From assembly GCA_964654825.1 (NCBI GenBank), contig CAZZKG010000027.1, positions 1 to 47,486 of the forward strand: a stretch of 47,486 nucleotides of DNA, given 5' to 3'. The stretch's first letter is position 1. Every line of letters starts with the position of its first letter. Below the pieces are notes generated by a model that worked only from the letters and a program-made list of their open reading frames with translations, did not search any database and was not told where the DNA came from. Positions 35,731 through 44,685 of the stretch are shown here, one piece after another. The translations under genes were made by a program, and so were the position numbers. The DNA comes from CAZZKG01 sp964654825. GTDB taxonomy: Bacteria; Gemmatimonadota; CAZMKB01.

Positions 35731-36540
35731 TCACTTCCAGCGTGTCAGAATCGTCTCCCTTTTGAAATAATTCACACCGAATTTCAGAACGAAAACGTCG
35801 ATACCCGCGAGTATGAGGGCGCCTATGAGGACGAGAATAGGTGTGAGTAGAAACAGTCCCATCATCTGACTCATCATGATTCCAACAAGCGGAAGAATCA
35901 CTACAACACCGACCTGCTGGGCGGATCGTGGATCGCTGAAACGGGAGGAGGCAATGATCACGAGAAGAAGTCCGAGAAGTGCGACCAGAGGACAGATGAG
36001 AAAGATGATGCCGAGAGCCGTCAGGTTGATGACATGCGCGAAGACGTTATCGGGTGTGAACATGATGATAGCGAGTGCATAGATTCCGAAAACGGCCCAT
36101 GAGATCAGGATCGCGGGAATCGCGGAAGCGAGGAGTTTCCCGAGCAGGAGCTCCGTCGTCGAGAGGGGTGTTGCGAGGAGCGGCTCCAGGCTGCGACTGA
36201 TTTTCTCTCCCACTATCGAGTAAGCAGTGATGGTAGTTCCCAGAACGACCGGCACGATCAGAAGAATGAGCAGGAAATGTCTCAGCATAAGGATTTGCAG
36301 CGCCTCACTCGTATCGAGTTCCATCAGTTCAGGTGAATCCTCTATCAGGAGGGAGAGGGACTTTTCGACCTCAGGGTCATTATACGCTTTATCGCCTTCG
36401 AGAGCGGGGAGAAGCAGAGCCGCACCCAGGGAGACGATCAGGATTATCAGAGGAACGAGAATCGCCGTCAGGAGGAGCGCCTTTCGGCCTCGCAGCTCCC
36501 TCCATTCCTTTCTGATGAGTACTCCTATTCGATCGCTCAC
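35731..36540 (-). CDS. ABC-2 type exporter permease
   Basis: The 269-residue product has about six transmembrane segments and the arrangement of ABC-2 permeases: an N-terminal cytoplasmic segment (LIRKEWRELRGRKALLL), a first helix, a large extracytoplasmic loop (about 45-85), then a helix cluster with the VGEKISRSLEPLLATPLST coupling segment. Such permeases export small molecules, lipids, drugs or sodium; the substrate is unknown. The start is a GTG whose last two bases overlap the TGA of the ATPase gene (GTGA, 36537-36540), a sign of coupled translation. Confidence 0.88.
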   Translation of the reverse strand: MSDRIGVLIRKEWRELRGRKALLLTAILVPLIILIVSLGAALLLPALEGDKAYNDPEVEKSLSLLIEDSPELMELDTSEALQILMLRHFLLILLIVPVVLGTTITAYSIVGEKISRSLEPLLATPLSTTELLLGKLLASAIPAILISWAVFGIYALAIIMFTPDNVFAHVINLTALGIIFLICPLVALLGLLLVIIASSRFSDPRSAQQVGVVVILPLVGIMMSQMMGLFLLTPILVLIGALILAGIDVFVLKFGVNYFKRETILTRWK

Positions 36541-37454
36541 GGTGCAGGTCTCTCGTCGATGAGTTTCAGGTAAATGTCTTCAAGAGAATGGTCGCGGGGA
36601 GTGATGTAAATCGGGTTCGCGCCCACCTCGATCAGACGCCTGATGAGAAGCGGGTTCCGGGTCTCGGGATCATTCAGCGCGACGAGAAGGGAATTCCCGT
36701 TCAGTTGCAGACCCTCTACGAAATCGAGCGCCCGGACTGCTTTGAGGATTCCCTCATCGACCCGATCCAGCACGACCACGACACTGTGGCCGAACTGGCG
36801 GGCGCTGAGGGCCTGCGGTGTGTCGACAGCAACCAGGCTGGTCCGCAGCAAGGCAACCCGGTCGCAGAGTTCTTCAGCCTCGGTGAGATTGTGTGTGCAG
36901 AGGAGGATCGTCCTCCCCTCCCTGTGGAGCGTCCGCACGAATCCCCTTACGAGCCTGGCCATCTGCGGATCGAGTCCAGACGTCGGTTCATCGAGGAAGA
37001 GAACTCTCGGCTCATGGATCAGTGTCCGGGCGAGGGCGAGCTTCTGTTTCATTCCTTTCGACAGGCTTCCCGCGCGGTCGTCTCTGCGGTCCCAGAGTTC
37101 GAGAGTTTTCAGATACTTCTCCACCCTTGTTCCGACATCATTCAAACCATAAAGTCGAGCATAGAACTGTAGATTCTGTTTCGTCGTGAGGTTCTCATAG
37201 AGCCCCGGTACTTCGGTCAGGACGCCCACGTTGTTGCGTATCTCCTGGTTCTCCCGGCCCACCGCATATCCGCACACGGTGGCGCTGCCCGATGTGGGAG
37301 CTACAAGACAGGCCAGCATGCGGACAGTCGTCGTCTTGCCCGCACCGTTGGGCCCGAGCAGACCCAGTAGTTCCCCCTCCTTCACTTCGAGAGTCAGATC
37401 CTCTACAGCCGTGTTTCCGTTGAACCGTTTTGTGAGGTTGTGAATACTAATCAT
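36537..37454 (-). CDS. ABC-2 exporter ATP-binding subunit
   Basis: The frame extends to 37676, but the family start MISIHNLTKRFNGN at 37454 is more credible and gives 305 residues. The upstream extension is a hydrophobic and charged mix unlike any ABC domain. Walker A is GLLGPNGAGKTTT (about 37-47), the signature SLSKGMKQKLALAR (about 133), Walker B VLFLDEPTSGLDP, and the switch histidine is in LLCTHN. The C-terminal 75 residues match the extension found in NatA- and CcmA-like exporters. It pairs with the permease, with which it overlaps by 3 bases. Confidence 0.92.
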   Translation of the reverse strand: MISIHNLTKRFNGNTAVEDLTLEVKEGELLGLLGPNGAGKTTTVRMLACLVAPTSGSATVCGYAVGRENQEIRNNVGVLTEVPGLYENLTTKQNLQFYARLYGLNDVGTRVEKYLKTLELWDRRDDRAGSLSKGMKQKLALARTLIHEPRVLFLDEPTSGLDPQMARLVRGFVRTLHREGRTILLCTHNLTEAEELCDRVALLRTSLVAVDTPQALSARQFGHSVVVVLDRVDEGILKAVRALDFVEGLQLNGNSLLVALNDPETRNPLLIRRLIEVGANPIYITPRDHSLEDIYLKLIDERPAP

Positions 37455-37859
37455 GAAGATATGATCAACTCTCTCCGGTGATGGTGATCCCTCTCTCATG
37501 GAGCAGTGAGCATAGAGAAACCATGTGATCAGAATAAATCCGCTGGAAGGCAGACTCAGCAGAAAAATATTAACACGACGCAGGGATTCTGGCAAGTGAT
37601 GAGAAATCATGTGGGAAATCATGAATTCGGGGTAGAATCCCGGTTCGAGAATTCCTGAATGTGTTTGAGCATTCACCTGCCCGAATGAGTTAGTCCCCCG
37701 TCTGCCTCATCTGCGCTCTCCTGTTAGATATCATCGTCTTATTACATCTATATGGTAAAAGAGCTTCTTCCTTCAGTGATAGTCGAGCTGAACAGGACAG
37801 AGGAAATCCAGAGCTACACCACGGTTGGAAGTTACATGGTGCATGAAAGGAGGCGTGTA
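37455..37859. other. Divergent intergenic region between the exporter and the FG-GAP gene
   Basis: This region separates two divergent genes. It contains two GAAATCATG copies 12 bases apart (37603-37611 and 37615-37623) and in-frame upstream extensions of both genes that have no ribosome-binding sites. I could not place strong promoters here. Confidence 0.45.
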
Positions 37860-39611
37860 ATGTTTAATATCAGCGGGCTTTTGCATCGTCTGTCTGGCGA
37901 GAACCCCGAGAAAAGCGGTCGTATCGATGCATTCACGTTCGGATCGGGAGTGATTATTTCTTTGTCCCTCGCTATGAGTGTTTTCAGTTCGGAACCCGGG
38001 ACGTTGTTCCCGGTCGATCTCGGCGGTCCGATATATTCTTCGGCGATCGTAGCGGATATCGACCAGGATGGAATGGATGAAATTCTTGTCGGCTCGGACT
38101 CGGACAAACTCTTCTGCCTGGATGCGAATGGATTGACCAAGTGGCAGTATCAGACAGGGGATGACGTTAGATCATCACCCGCTTTGGGAGACATCGACCA
38201 GGATGGATACCTCGATGTGGTTTTCCAGTCGGAGGACGGATATCTCTACGTTCTCGACAAAGACGGGCAAACGCTCCCCGGGTGGCCACGGCCTCTCGGA
38301 AGTATTCCTTACAATTCCTACTACACCGCCACCCCTGTCCTGGCAGACATTGATGGGGATTCGGAACTCGAAATTATCACTCTTTCTCCCTATCGCGAAA
38401 CCTTCAATACAATACGTGTCTATGCTTTTAACTCCGACGGAGAAACCGAGTGGACGTGGGAGAAGGATTGGCCCGGTACCGAGAGTATCTCTGCACATGC
38501 CGTCACCTCGCCGGCAGTCGCAGACGTGAACGGTGATGGGATCCTGGAAGTCGTTGTGTATTTCAATATTACATACCATTACCCCAGCGGGCCCGGAGTC
38601 GGAATCTACGCTATCAGGGGAACTGACCATCAACTTGTTTACGAAAGAGAGTGGTCAATACCCATTACATATTCTTCCCCTTCGATCGCGGACATCAACA
38701 AGGACGGGAAACTGGAAGTCATCCTGTCCTGTTATTATCCCGGGGCGTTTACCTCAGTCCAGGCTATAACTATCGAAGATGACTTTGTACTCTGGGGATG
38801 GTATGACAACCCTCGAATCGATAACCTGTCACGTTCCTCACCGGTCATCGGAAATATCAACTCGGAATTCTACCCTGAGATCGTTCCCGGTGGCAACCTG
38901 ATCACACTCGAACATGATGGAGATATCATCTGGTGGAATAACGACGTGTATTCCATAAATTCATCCACTGTTCTGGGTGACATAGACAACGATGAGCAGA
39001 TGGAGATATTTACGGCTGCGAGTTACTCCGGTGAGATACACGGGTTCGACGGTGACGGGACTGAACTTGACGGGTTTCCACTGGAGACCGATCCCGATTA
39101 CTCGATCCAGGCCACACCGGTTCTCTGTGACAGGGACAGAGACGGGTACATGGACATCATCGTGGGGTCCACAGATGGCAGGCTGTACCACTGGGAGACC
39201 ACTTACATGTATAACGAGCTGGGAATGGCTTCAGCTGCCTTCAAGGACGATATCAGACGGACAGGGCATTATCGTCCCGTTGTGGGTATCGAGCTGAGCC
39301 CCGATGAAGTGGAAGTTGCTCCGGGTGAAAGGGTCGAGATCGAGATCGTGCTGACCAACAGTTCTCATCGTTCTCACACGTTGCAGTACTCGCTCAGCGC
39401 GAAACTGCCGACGGGCAGGTCGATTCCCATACTGACGGATTATCCTCCGGAAGGCGTGACACTGGATGGTTATGAATCGGAGACCAACACAATTTCGATC
39501 CCTGTCCCGTCAGGGGCACCCTCAGGCATCGATATCCTCCTCGTGGGGAAGGTCAGCAGTCTGGCCGGATACACAACCGACGGAGATAACACGGTAGTAT
39601 ACATTCAATAG
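37860..39611 (+). CDS. Secreted FG-GAP/VCBS-repeat beta-propeller protein
   Basis: The ATG at 37860 follows an AAAGGAGG site (37847-37853) and gives 583 residues; the open frame extends 36 codons further upstream without a site. A delayed signal segment (FGSGVIISLSLAMSVF, about 28-44) precedes seven or so FG-GAP-type repeats, each with an ADIDxDGxxEI calcium-binding loop (ALGDIDQDGYLDVVF, VLADIDGDSELEII and others), forming an integrin-like propeller. From about 490 the protein ends in an Ig-like domain (VGIELSPDEVEVAPGERVEIEI) also seen in the beta-helix protein at 22667-24643. It is probably extracellular and calcium-stabilised. Confidence 0.9.
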   Translation: MFNISGLLHRLSGENPEKSGRIDAFTFGSGVIISLSLAMSVFSSEPGTLFPVDLGGPIYSSAIVADIDQDGMDEILVGSDSDKLFCLDANGLTKWQYQTGDDVRSSPALGDIDQDGYLDVVFQSEDGYLYVLDKDGQTLPGWPRPLGSIPYNSYYTATPVLADIDGDSELEIITLSPYRETFNTIRVYAFNSDGETEWTWEKDWPGTESISAHAVTSPAVADVNGDGILEVVVYFNITYHYPSGPGVGIYAIRGTDHQLVYEREWSIPITYSSPSIADINKDGKLEVILSCYYPGAFTSVQAITIEDDFVLWGWYDNPRIDNLSRSSPVIGNINSEFYPEIVPGGNLITLEHDGDIIWWNNDVYSINSSTVLGDIDNDEQMEIFTAASYSGEIHGFDGDGTELDGFPLETDPDYSIQATPVLCDRDRDGYMDIIVGSTDGRLYHWETTYMYNELGMASAAFKDDIRRTGHYRPVVGIELSPDEVEVAPGERVEIEIVLTNSSHRSHTLQYSLSAKLPTGRSIPILTDYPPEGVTLDGYESETNTISIPVPSGAPSGIDILLVGKVSSLAGYTTDGDNTVVYIQ

Positions 39612-39639
39612 TCAGAGGGCTTTGGCTTTTATCACAACT

Positions 39640-41538
39640 CTACGGGTGACTGTTTTTGAGTTCCTCGAGCTCTTCCCAGCGGTCGTAGGCCCCCTGCAGC
39701 ATTTCTTTCAGGGACTCGAGCCTCTCCGTCTTCGTCACGATCTCGGACCTGTCTCTTTTATAGAATTGAGGATCGCTCATCTCCTGAAAGAGTTCCGCCT
39801 GTTCCTCTTCGAGCAGTTCTATAGCGTGCGGGAGTGAGTCAAGTTCCTTCTGCTGATTATATCCGAATTTACGTTTGGTCCGCAGAGCGGGACCCCGTGG
39901 TGCCTCTCTTTTTGGTGCATTTTTCTTCTCACGGGACTTTGCTTCGGGGCGCTGCCTGAGCCAGTCATCATAGCCGCCGACATACTCTTTCACCACACCG
40001 GGGCTCTCGAATACGATTGTGCTCGTGACGACGTTGTTGATGAATGTACGATCGTGACTGACCAGTAGGATCGTCCCGGAATAGTTCACGAGGAAATCCT
40101 CGAAGAGTTCAAGGGTCTCGAGATCAAGGTCATTTGTAGGTTCATCGAGGACGAGGAGATTCGATGGCCGCGCGAACATTCTTGCGAGCAGAAGGCGGTT
40201 ACGCTCTCCTCCGGAGAGATGTGATACCGGCTCAACCGCCCGATCGGCTGAAAAGAGAAAATCCGCCAGGTATCCCATCACATGACGGTCTTTCCCATTA
40301 ACGGTAACAACGTCCTTCCCGCCGCCCGCGTTTTCCCGGACACTTTTCGTACAATCCAGCTGCTCCCGCAGCTGGTCGAAATAGCTGTACCGGATATCGG
40401 TTCCCATCCGAACCGACCCGGAGAGAGGAGAAAGTTCGCCAAGAAGAATTTCGAGAAGGGTCGTCTTCCCGCATCCGTTCGGGCCGAGGATCCCGACACG
40501 GTCCCCCTTCATGATGGAGGTCGAAAAATGGGAGATCAGGAGAGTGTCACCGTAAGCAAAACTCACATCCTTCAACTTCATCACAAGTCTGCCGGAGCGT
40601 TCTGTCTCCCCGACCTCCATTTTGACCATCCCGGGTCTTTCCCTGCGCGATCTTCGCATTTCCCGCATTTTCTCGAGCTCCCTGACCCGGCCCTCGTTCC
40701 GGGTCCGTCTCGCTTTTACGCCCTGCCGGATCCATCGCTCCTCCTTTTCCAGTTTTTTATCGAACAGGGCATGTCCGACATCTTCCACTTCCCGGGCAGC
40801 CTGTCGCCGGGCGAGAAATGTCTCATAGTCGCACGACTGATCGAACAGAGTACCCCGGTCTATCTCCACGATACGGTTAGCGATGTGCTGCAGGAACATA
40901 CGATCGTGCGTGACGAACACCAGGGTGCCCGAATAACGGATGAGTAATTCTTCGAGCCGTTTGATGGAATCAATATCCATATGGTTCGTCGGCTCATCGA
41001 GCAGAAGGATCTCCGGTTCTCCGGGGAGTGTCCTGCCCAGCATCACCTGACGCTTGCGCCCTGCTGAGAGCGTGTTGAAAACAAGGTCGGCATCGAGTCC
41101 GAGCAGGGAGATGATCTTATCCACCTTCTGCTGGATTTCCCATCCCCCTTCCGCTTCGAGTGAATTATGGACCCGGTCCAGCTTGTCGGACAGAGCCGGC
41201 GAGGTCTCCTTGGAGAGCTCTCTGCTGACATCGTGATATTCGGTGACGAGATCGGAATGCTCTTTCAGGCCGCCGGCGATCACGTCGAACACAGTTCCAT
41301 CGATCTCCCGGGGTACCTCCTGTGGAAGGAGGGCTGCTCGGGCACCTTTGCGAAGAAGAACGGTTCCCGAATCCGGCTTGATGCTGCCCTCGATCAGATT
41401 CAGCAGCGTCGACTTGCCGGACCCGTTTCTTCCCATGAGTGCTACCTTCTCTCCCCGTTCTACCGAAAGGTGTATCCCGTCGAAGAGCGGAGGTCCCCCG
41501 AAGGCCAGCGTCACGTTCTGAATACTGATCAATGCCAT
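39640..41538 (-). CDS. uup: Uup-type ABC-F protein
   Basis: Uup binds branched DNA and the ribosome and influences transposon excision and 50S assembly in E. coli. The 632-residue product has two nucleotide domains with Walker A motifs MGRNGSGKST and GPNGCGKTT, a first-domain signature altered to LSAGRKRQVML, a second-domain signature LSGGERNRLLL, and Walker B EILLLDEPTNHMD and LLVLDEPTNDLD. Its C-terminal coiled coil (FGYNQQKELDSLPHAIELLE to LADPQFYKR-type and DRWEELEEL) is the Uup DNA-binding tail. The start is taken at MALISIQN (41538). The frame continues to 41625, but that extension lacks a site; a GGGGAGG lies 12 bases upstream of 41538. Confidence 0.92.
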   Translation of the reverse strand: MALISIQNVTLAFGGPPLFDGIHLSVERGEKVALMGRNGSGKSTLLNLIEGSIKPDSGTVLLRKGARAALLPQEVPREIDGTVFDVIAGGLKEHSDLVTEYHDVSRELSKETSPALSDKLDRVHNSLEAEGGWEIQQKVDKIISLLGLDADLVFNTLSAGRKRQVMLGRTLPGEPEILLLDEPTNHMDIDSIKRLEELLIRYSGTLVFVTHDRMFLQHIANRIVEIDRGTLFDQSCDYETFLARRQAAREVEDVGHALFDKKLEKEERWIRQGVKARRTRNEGRVRELEKMREMRRSRRERPGMVKMEVGETERSGRLVMKLKDVSFAYGDTLLISHFSTSIMKGDRVGILGPNGCGKTTLLEILLGELSPLSGSVRMGTDIRYSYFDQLREQLDCTKSVRENAGGGKDVVTVNGKDRHVMGYLADFLFSADRAVEPVSHLSGGERNRLLLARMFARPSNLLVLDEPTNDLDLETLELFEDFLVNYSGTILLVSHDRTFINNVVTSTIVFESPGVVKEYVGGYDDWLRQRPEAKSREKKNAPKREAPRGPALRTKRKFGYNQQKELDSLPHAIELLEEEQAELFQEMSDPQFYKRDRSEIVTKTERLESLKEMLQGAYDRWEELEELKNSHP

Positions 41539-41659
41539 AAGAATGAAGTTCCTCCCCTGTGTGTTTTCTCGGATGTCCTTTTCCAGATGTAGCGAGGATA
41601 TCCCCTCGTACCCTGTAAGGTACATAATTCATCTGAGAGGTGGCGCATAAATCGCATTC

Positions 41660-41688
41660 AACATATCAGTGCCGAGAAAGTATGTCAA
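41660..41688 (-). promoter_or_regulatory. Promoter of uup
   Basis: On the minus strand TTGACA (41683-41688) and TATGTT (41660-41665) are spaced by 17 nt, about 120 bases before the chosen start. Confidence 0.6.
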
Positions 41689-41854
41689 TCGATTTCTCCC
41701 CCGACGGAATCAGACCCGCCGACTCCCCTGATGATCATCCCTTGCGATCCATTGGCTCAAACAGTGAGATCGGGGAGAAAACCCTTGAATCGGTGTCCAA
41801 TTTATTTTTAATTGTATGAAAGACGAGTACTCCCCACAAACAGGTGAAAAGATC

Positions 41855-44332
41855 ATGACCCGAAGAATAATGTCCCTGGCGATGGTGATAGGGGGGGCGT
41901 ACCTCCTTTCCTGTGGCGTCTTCTCCGGTGAGAAGAGACCGAACGTCATCCTGATCAGCATCGACACCTGCCGGGCAGATCACCTCGGTTGCTACGGCTA
42001 CAACCGGGACACAAGCCCCAACATCGATCGAGTAGCTTCGGGAGGAGTCGTATTCGATCATGCCGTCACACCGGTACCGGTGACCCTTCCCGCTCACAGT
42101 TCCATGATGACGGGGACCATACCTCTCTCCCACCGCGTGCGAGACAATGACAATTATCAACTTGCAGAATCACGGACGACCCTTGCCGAACTTATGAAAG
42201 ACAACGGATACTCCACCGGTGCGGTCATCGGATCATTCGTACTGAATTCCCGGACCGGTATCAACCAGGGATTCGAATCCTACGAGGACAGTATCGGAGA
42301 AACCGGCAGGAAGTCGGAATACTATTATAATGAGCGGGACGCTGGGGAAGTTACGAAACTGGCCGAACGGTGGCTCGATAAGCACCGGGATGATGAGTTT
42401 TTCCTCTTCCTCCATTACTACGATCTGCATGCTCCCTACAAGCAGCACGTACAGTACAACTTCGGCTCCGACAATCCCGTCGTGCATCCTTCCGGCCGCT
42501 GGCTCGACAGAATGGATTACCTCAACGGCTGCGTCAACCGCTACGACAGCGAGATCGCTTATGTAGATGCTGCAATCGGTCGGGTCGTGGGAAAGTTGAA
42601 AGAACTCTCCATCTATGATTCCAGCCTGGTGATCATAACGTCAGATCACGGTGAAGGATTCGGTGAGCATTCCGAGGGTAGCCATTCGTATTTTATCTAT
42701 CAAAGCACGCTTCAAGTACCTCTCATCATGAAGTTTCCCGGGGAAACTGCCTGCGGGAGCCTGACCGGCCTGGTCGGTCTGGTGGATATCGTTCCCACAG
42801 TGTGCGGCTTTCTGGATGTCCCGATTCCCGAAAGCCTTCAGGGCAGGGACCTGAAGGAATATTGCACTGGTAGCAAAGATCAGATGGGCGACAGATCACT
42901 CTATTGCGAATCCCTGTTATTCACCAAATTCGGTTTCGATCCCCTCATCGGCTTGGTGAGTGATCGCTGGAAATACATCCACGGCCAAAGTGGTCAACTC
43001 TTCGATCTCGAAACCGATCCCCGTGAAGAAAACAATCTGGCCGGAGAGAATCAGCAGCTTCTGGAAGAAATGCGAAATCAGCTGAAGTCAACGCTTGTCG
43101 ACAGCAGTTATCAGTCATCCTCGGATGGAAACACCGGTGTAGACAGGGAGACGAGAGCACGTCTCCAGAGCCTCGGGTATGTGTCGAGTTTCGCGCCAGA
43201 GGAGAATATTCTGTTCGACCGGATCGACGTCGATCCCGAAAAGCTTGCTGACCATCTGGGATTTATCGAAGATCTCCTCCTTTTTCTTGCGAAATCCGAG
43301 CTCGAAAACGCGAAGGATCTGTGCGAGGATTTCTTGAGAAGATGGCCTGATTGCAAGGAAGCATATTTCTATCTCGGGACGATCGCGGCTTCTCAAAATG
43401 ATCTTCAAACCGCCGCCGGGCACTTTTCCCGCTATCTGGACTACGTCTATCGTGAGAAGGATGAGAGTGCTCTTCGTGTCAGGAATGATTCCTACGCCCT
43501 CTCAACCGCGCACAACTGCATAGGGAGCGTTCTCTGGAAGGAAGGGAAGATCCGGAAAGCGATCGCACACTATGAAAAAGCGCTCCTGTATGATCCGACG
43601 CTCAAAGATGCAGCCTTCAACCTTGCCGGTCTCTATTATGGTCAGGGCGACCTGGCCAGAGCCGTGAAATATTACAAAAAAACGCTGGAACTGGATCCGG
43701 ATAATCTTAATGCGCATTTCAACCTCGGCAATATCCTTCTCCAGATCGAAAAATTTGATAAATCCATTACCCATTTCAGACGGGTTCTCGAGTTGAAACC
43801 CGACTGGAAGATCGCCCGGCAGCGCCTGGCGCAGGCGGAGAAACGGATGAGTCAGAACGAGAAACAAATCGAATTCTGGCAGAATTCACTTCGGACAGAC
43901 CCTGCTCAGCCCGAACTGTATTACAAATTAGGTCTCACCATGCAGAAGCAGGACGAGCTCGACGAGAGTGTTCATTACCTGGAGGAGGCTCTCGAGTTGA
44001 AATCCGATTGGCCCGAGGTGATTAACCGTCTGGCACTGCTCCGGATGAATGAGCATGTGAAATCTTTCGATCTCGACGAGTCCATCCGGCTGGCACGAAG
44101 AGGGTGTGATCTCACCCGGTACATGGATGTGAATCTGCTGAAAACACTCACGGTCGCTTATGCGAAAAGCGGCATGAAACCGGAAGCTGTACAGACCGCA
44201 CATCAGGCACTGGGTGTGATCAGTGAAACCGGTGATGAAAAATCGATCAGCTATTTCGAGAACCTTCTCGAGAAAATCGAATCAGAATCCCCTGAAAATC
44301 TTCCGCGAACGTTCGGGCTTCAGTCTCCCTGA
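41855..44332 (+). CDS. Sulfatase-fold lipoprotein with C-terminal TPR repeats
   Basis: The start at 41855 follows an AGGTG site and yields a lipoprotein signal ending LLSC (AMVIGGAYLLSCG), so the 825-residue protein should be lipid-anchored. Residues about 30-440 form an alkaline-phosphatase-superfamily domain with metal motifs ILISIDTCRADHLGC and ITSDHGEGFGEHSEGSH. The nucleophile position is Thr77 in PVTLPAHSSMMTG, not a formylglycine Cys or Ser, as in the enzyme at 26576. From about 455 the protein carries around eight TPR-like repeats (AAFNLAGLYYGQGDLARAVKYYKKTLELDPDN). The fusion suggests an enzyme docked to a protein or glycan partner in the envelope. Confidence 0.88.
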   Translation: MTRRIMSLAMVIGGAYLLSCGVFSGEKRPNVILISIDTCRADHLGCYGYNRDTSPNIDRVASGGVVFDHAVTPVPVTLPAHSSMMTGTIPLSHRVRDNDNYQLAESRTTLAELMKDNGYSTGAVIGSFVLNSRTGINQGFESYEDSIGETGRKSEYYYNERDAGEVTKLAERWLDKHRDDEFFLFLHYYDLHAPYKQHVQYNFGSDNPVVHPSGRWLDRMDYLNGCVNRYDSEIAYVDAAIGRVVGKLKELSIYDSSLVIITSDHGEGFGEHSEGSHSYFIYQSTLQVPLIMKFPGETACGSLTGLVGLVDIVPTVCGFLDVPIPESLQGRDLKEYCTGSKDQMGDRSLYCESLLFTKFGFDPLIGLVSDRWKYIHGQSGQLFDLETDPREENNLAGENQQLLEEMRNQLKSTLVDSSYQSSSDGNTGVDRETRARLQSLGYVSSFAPEENILFDRIDVDPEKLADHLGFIEDLLLFLAKSELENAKDLCEDFLRRWPDCKEAYFYLGTIAASQNDLQTAAGHFSRYLDYVYREKDESALRVRNDSYALSTAHNCIGSVLWKEGKIRKAIAHYEKALLYDPTLKDAAFNLAGLYYGQGDLARAVKYYKKTLELDPDNLNAHFNLGNILLQIEKFDKSITHFRRVLELKPDWKIARQRLAQAEKRMSQNEKQIEFWQNSLRTDPAQPELYYKLGLTMQKQDELDESVHYLEEALELKSDWPEVINRLALLRMNEHVKSFDLDESIRLARRGCDLTRYMDVNLLKTLTVAYAKSGMKPEAVQTAHQALGVISETGDEKSISYFENLLEKIESESPENLPRTFGLQSP

Positions 44333-44465
44333 TGGTGTGAATCCGAATGCCGTGCCATCATCCGCTGGGAAAGATCCTCTTTGCAATAGCAGTTGAATAA
44401 GTAGTTGTGAGTACCACTTCTGGATAGAGAAGCAATAGTCGGGGAACTCGCCGGATCGATTTTCG

Positions 44466-44494
44466 TTGACACTCAACTCCGAGTTGAGTATAAT
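44466..44494 (+). promoter_or_regulatory. Consensus promoter of the beta-oxidation operon with spacer palindrome
   Basis: TTGACA (44466-44471) and TATAAT (44489-44494) are perfect consensus boxes with 17-nt spacing. Between them lies a perfect palindrome, ACTCAACTC-C-GAGTTGAGT (44471-44489), which exactly fills the spacer and touches both boxes. A repressor bound here would occlude RNA polymerase. The leader to the thiolase start is about 185 nt. Confidence 0.88.
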
Positions 44495-44685
44495 CGGTAC
44501 TGGGTGAGATGTGTGATGTACCCTTTTCTCGTCGACAAAGCAAACCCTTGAGTGATCCCGGCATTACCAGTCAACCGGTTCGCTCGGCGGCGAGTCATCA
44601 TGATTGTCGACTTTCGAAAGCGATTTCAGAAAAACTGACAGAACACAATCTGGTCGGTGAAAAATCTCAGCAGAAGGAGAGGCAA
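44495..44685 (+). other. Long 5' leader of the beta-oxidation operon
   Basis: About 190 bases separate the -10 box from the thiolase ATG. The same frame is open from an ATG at 44509, but that extension is basic, without homology or ribosome-binding site, so I take it as untranslated leader. I see no convincing riboswitch fold by eye. Confidence 0.5.
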
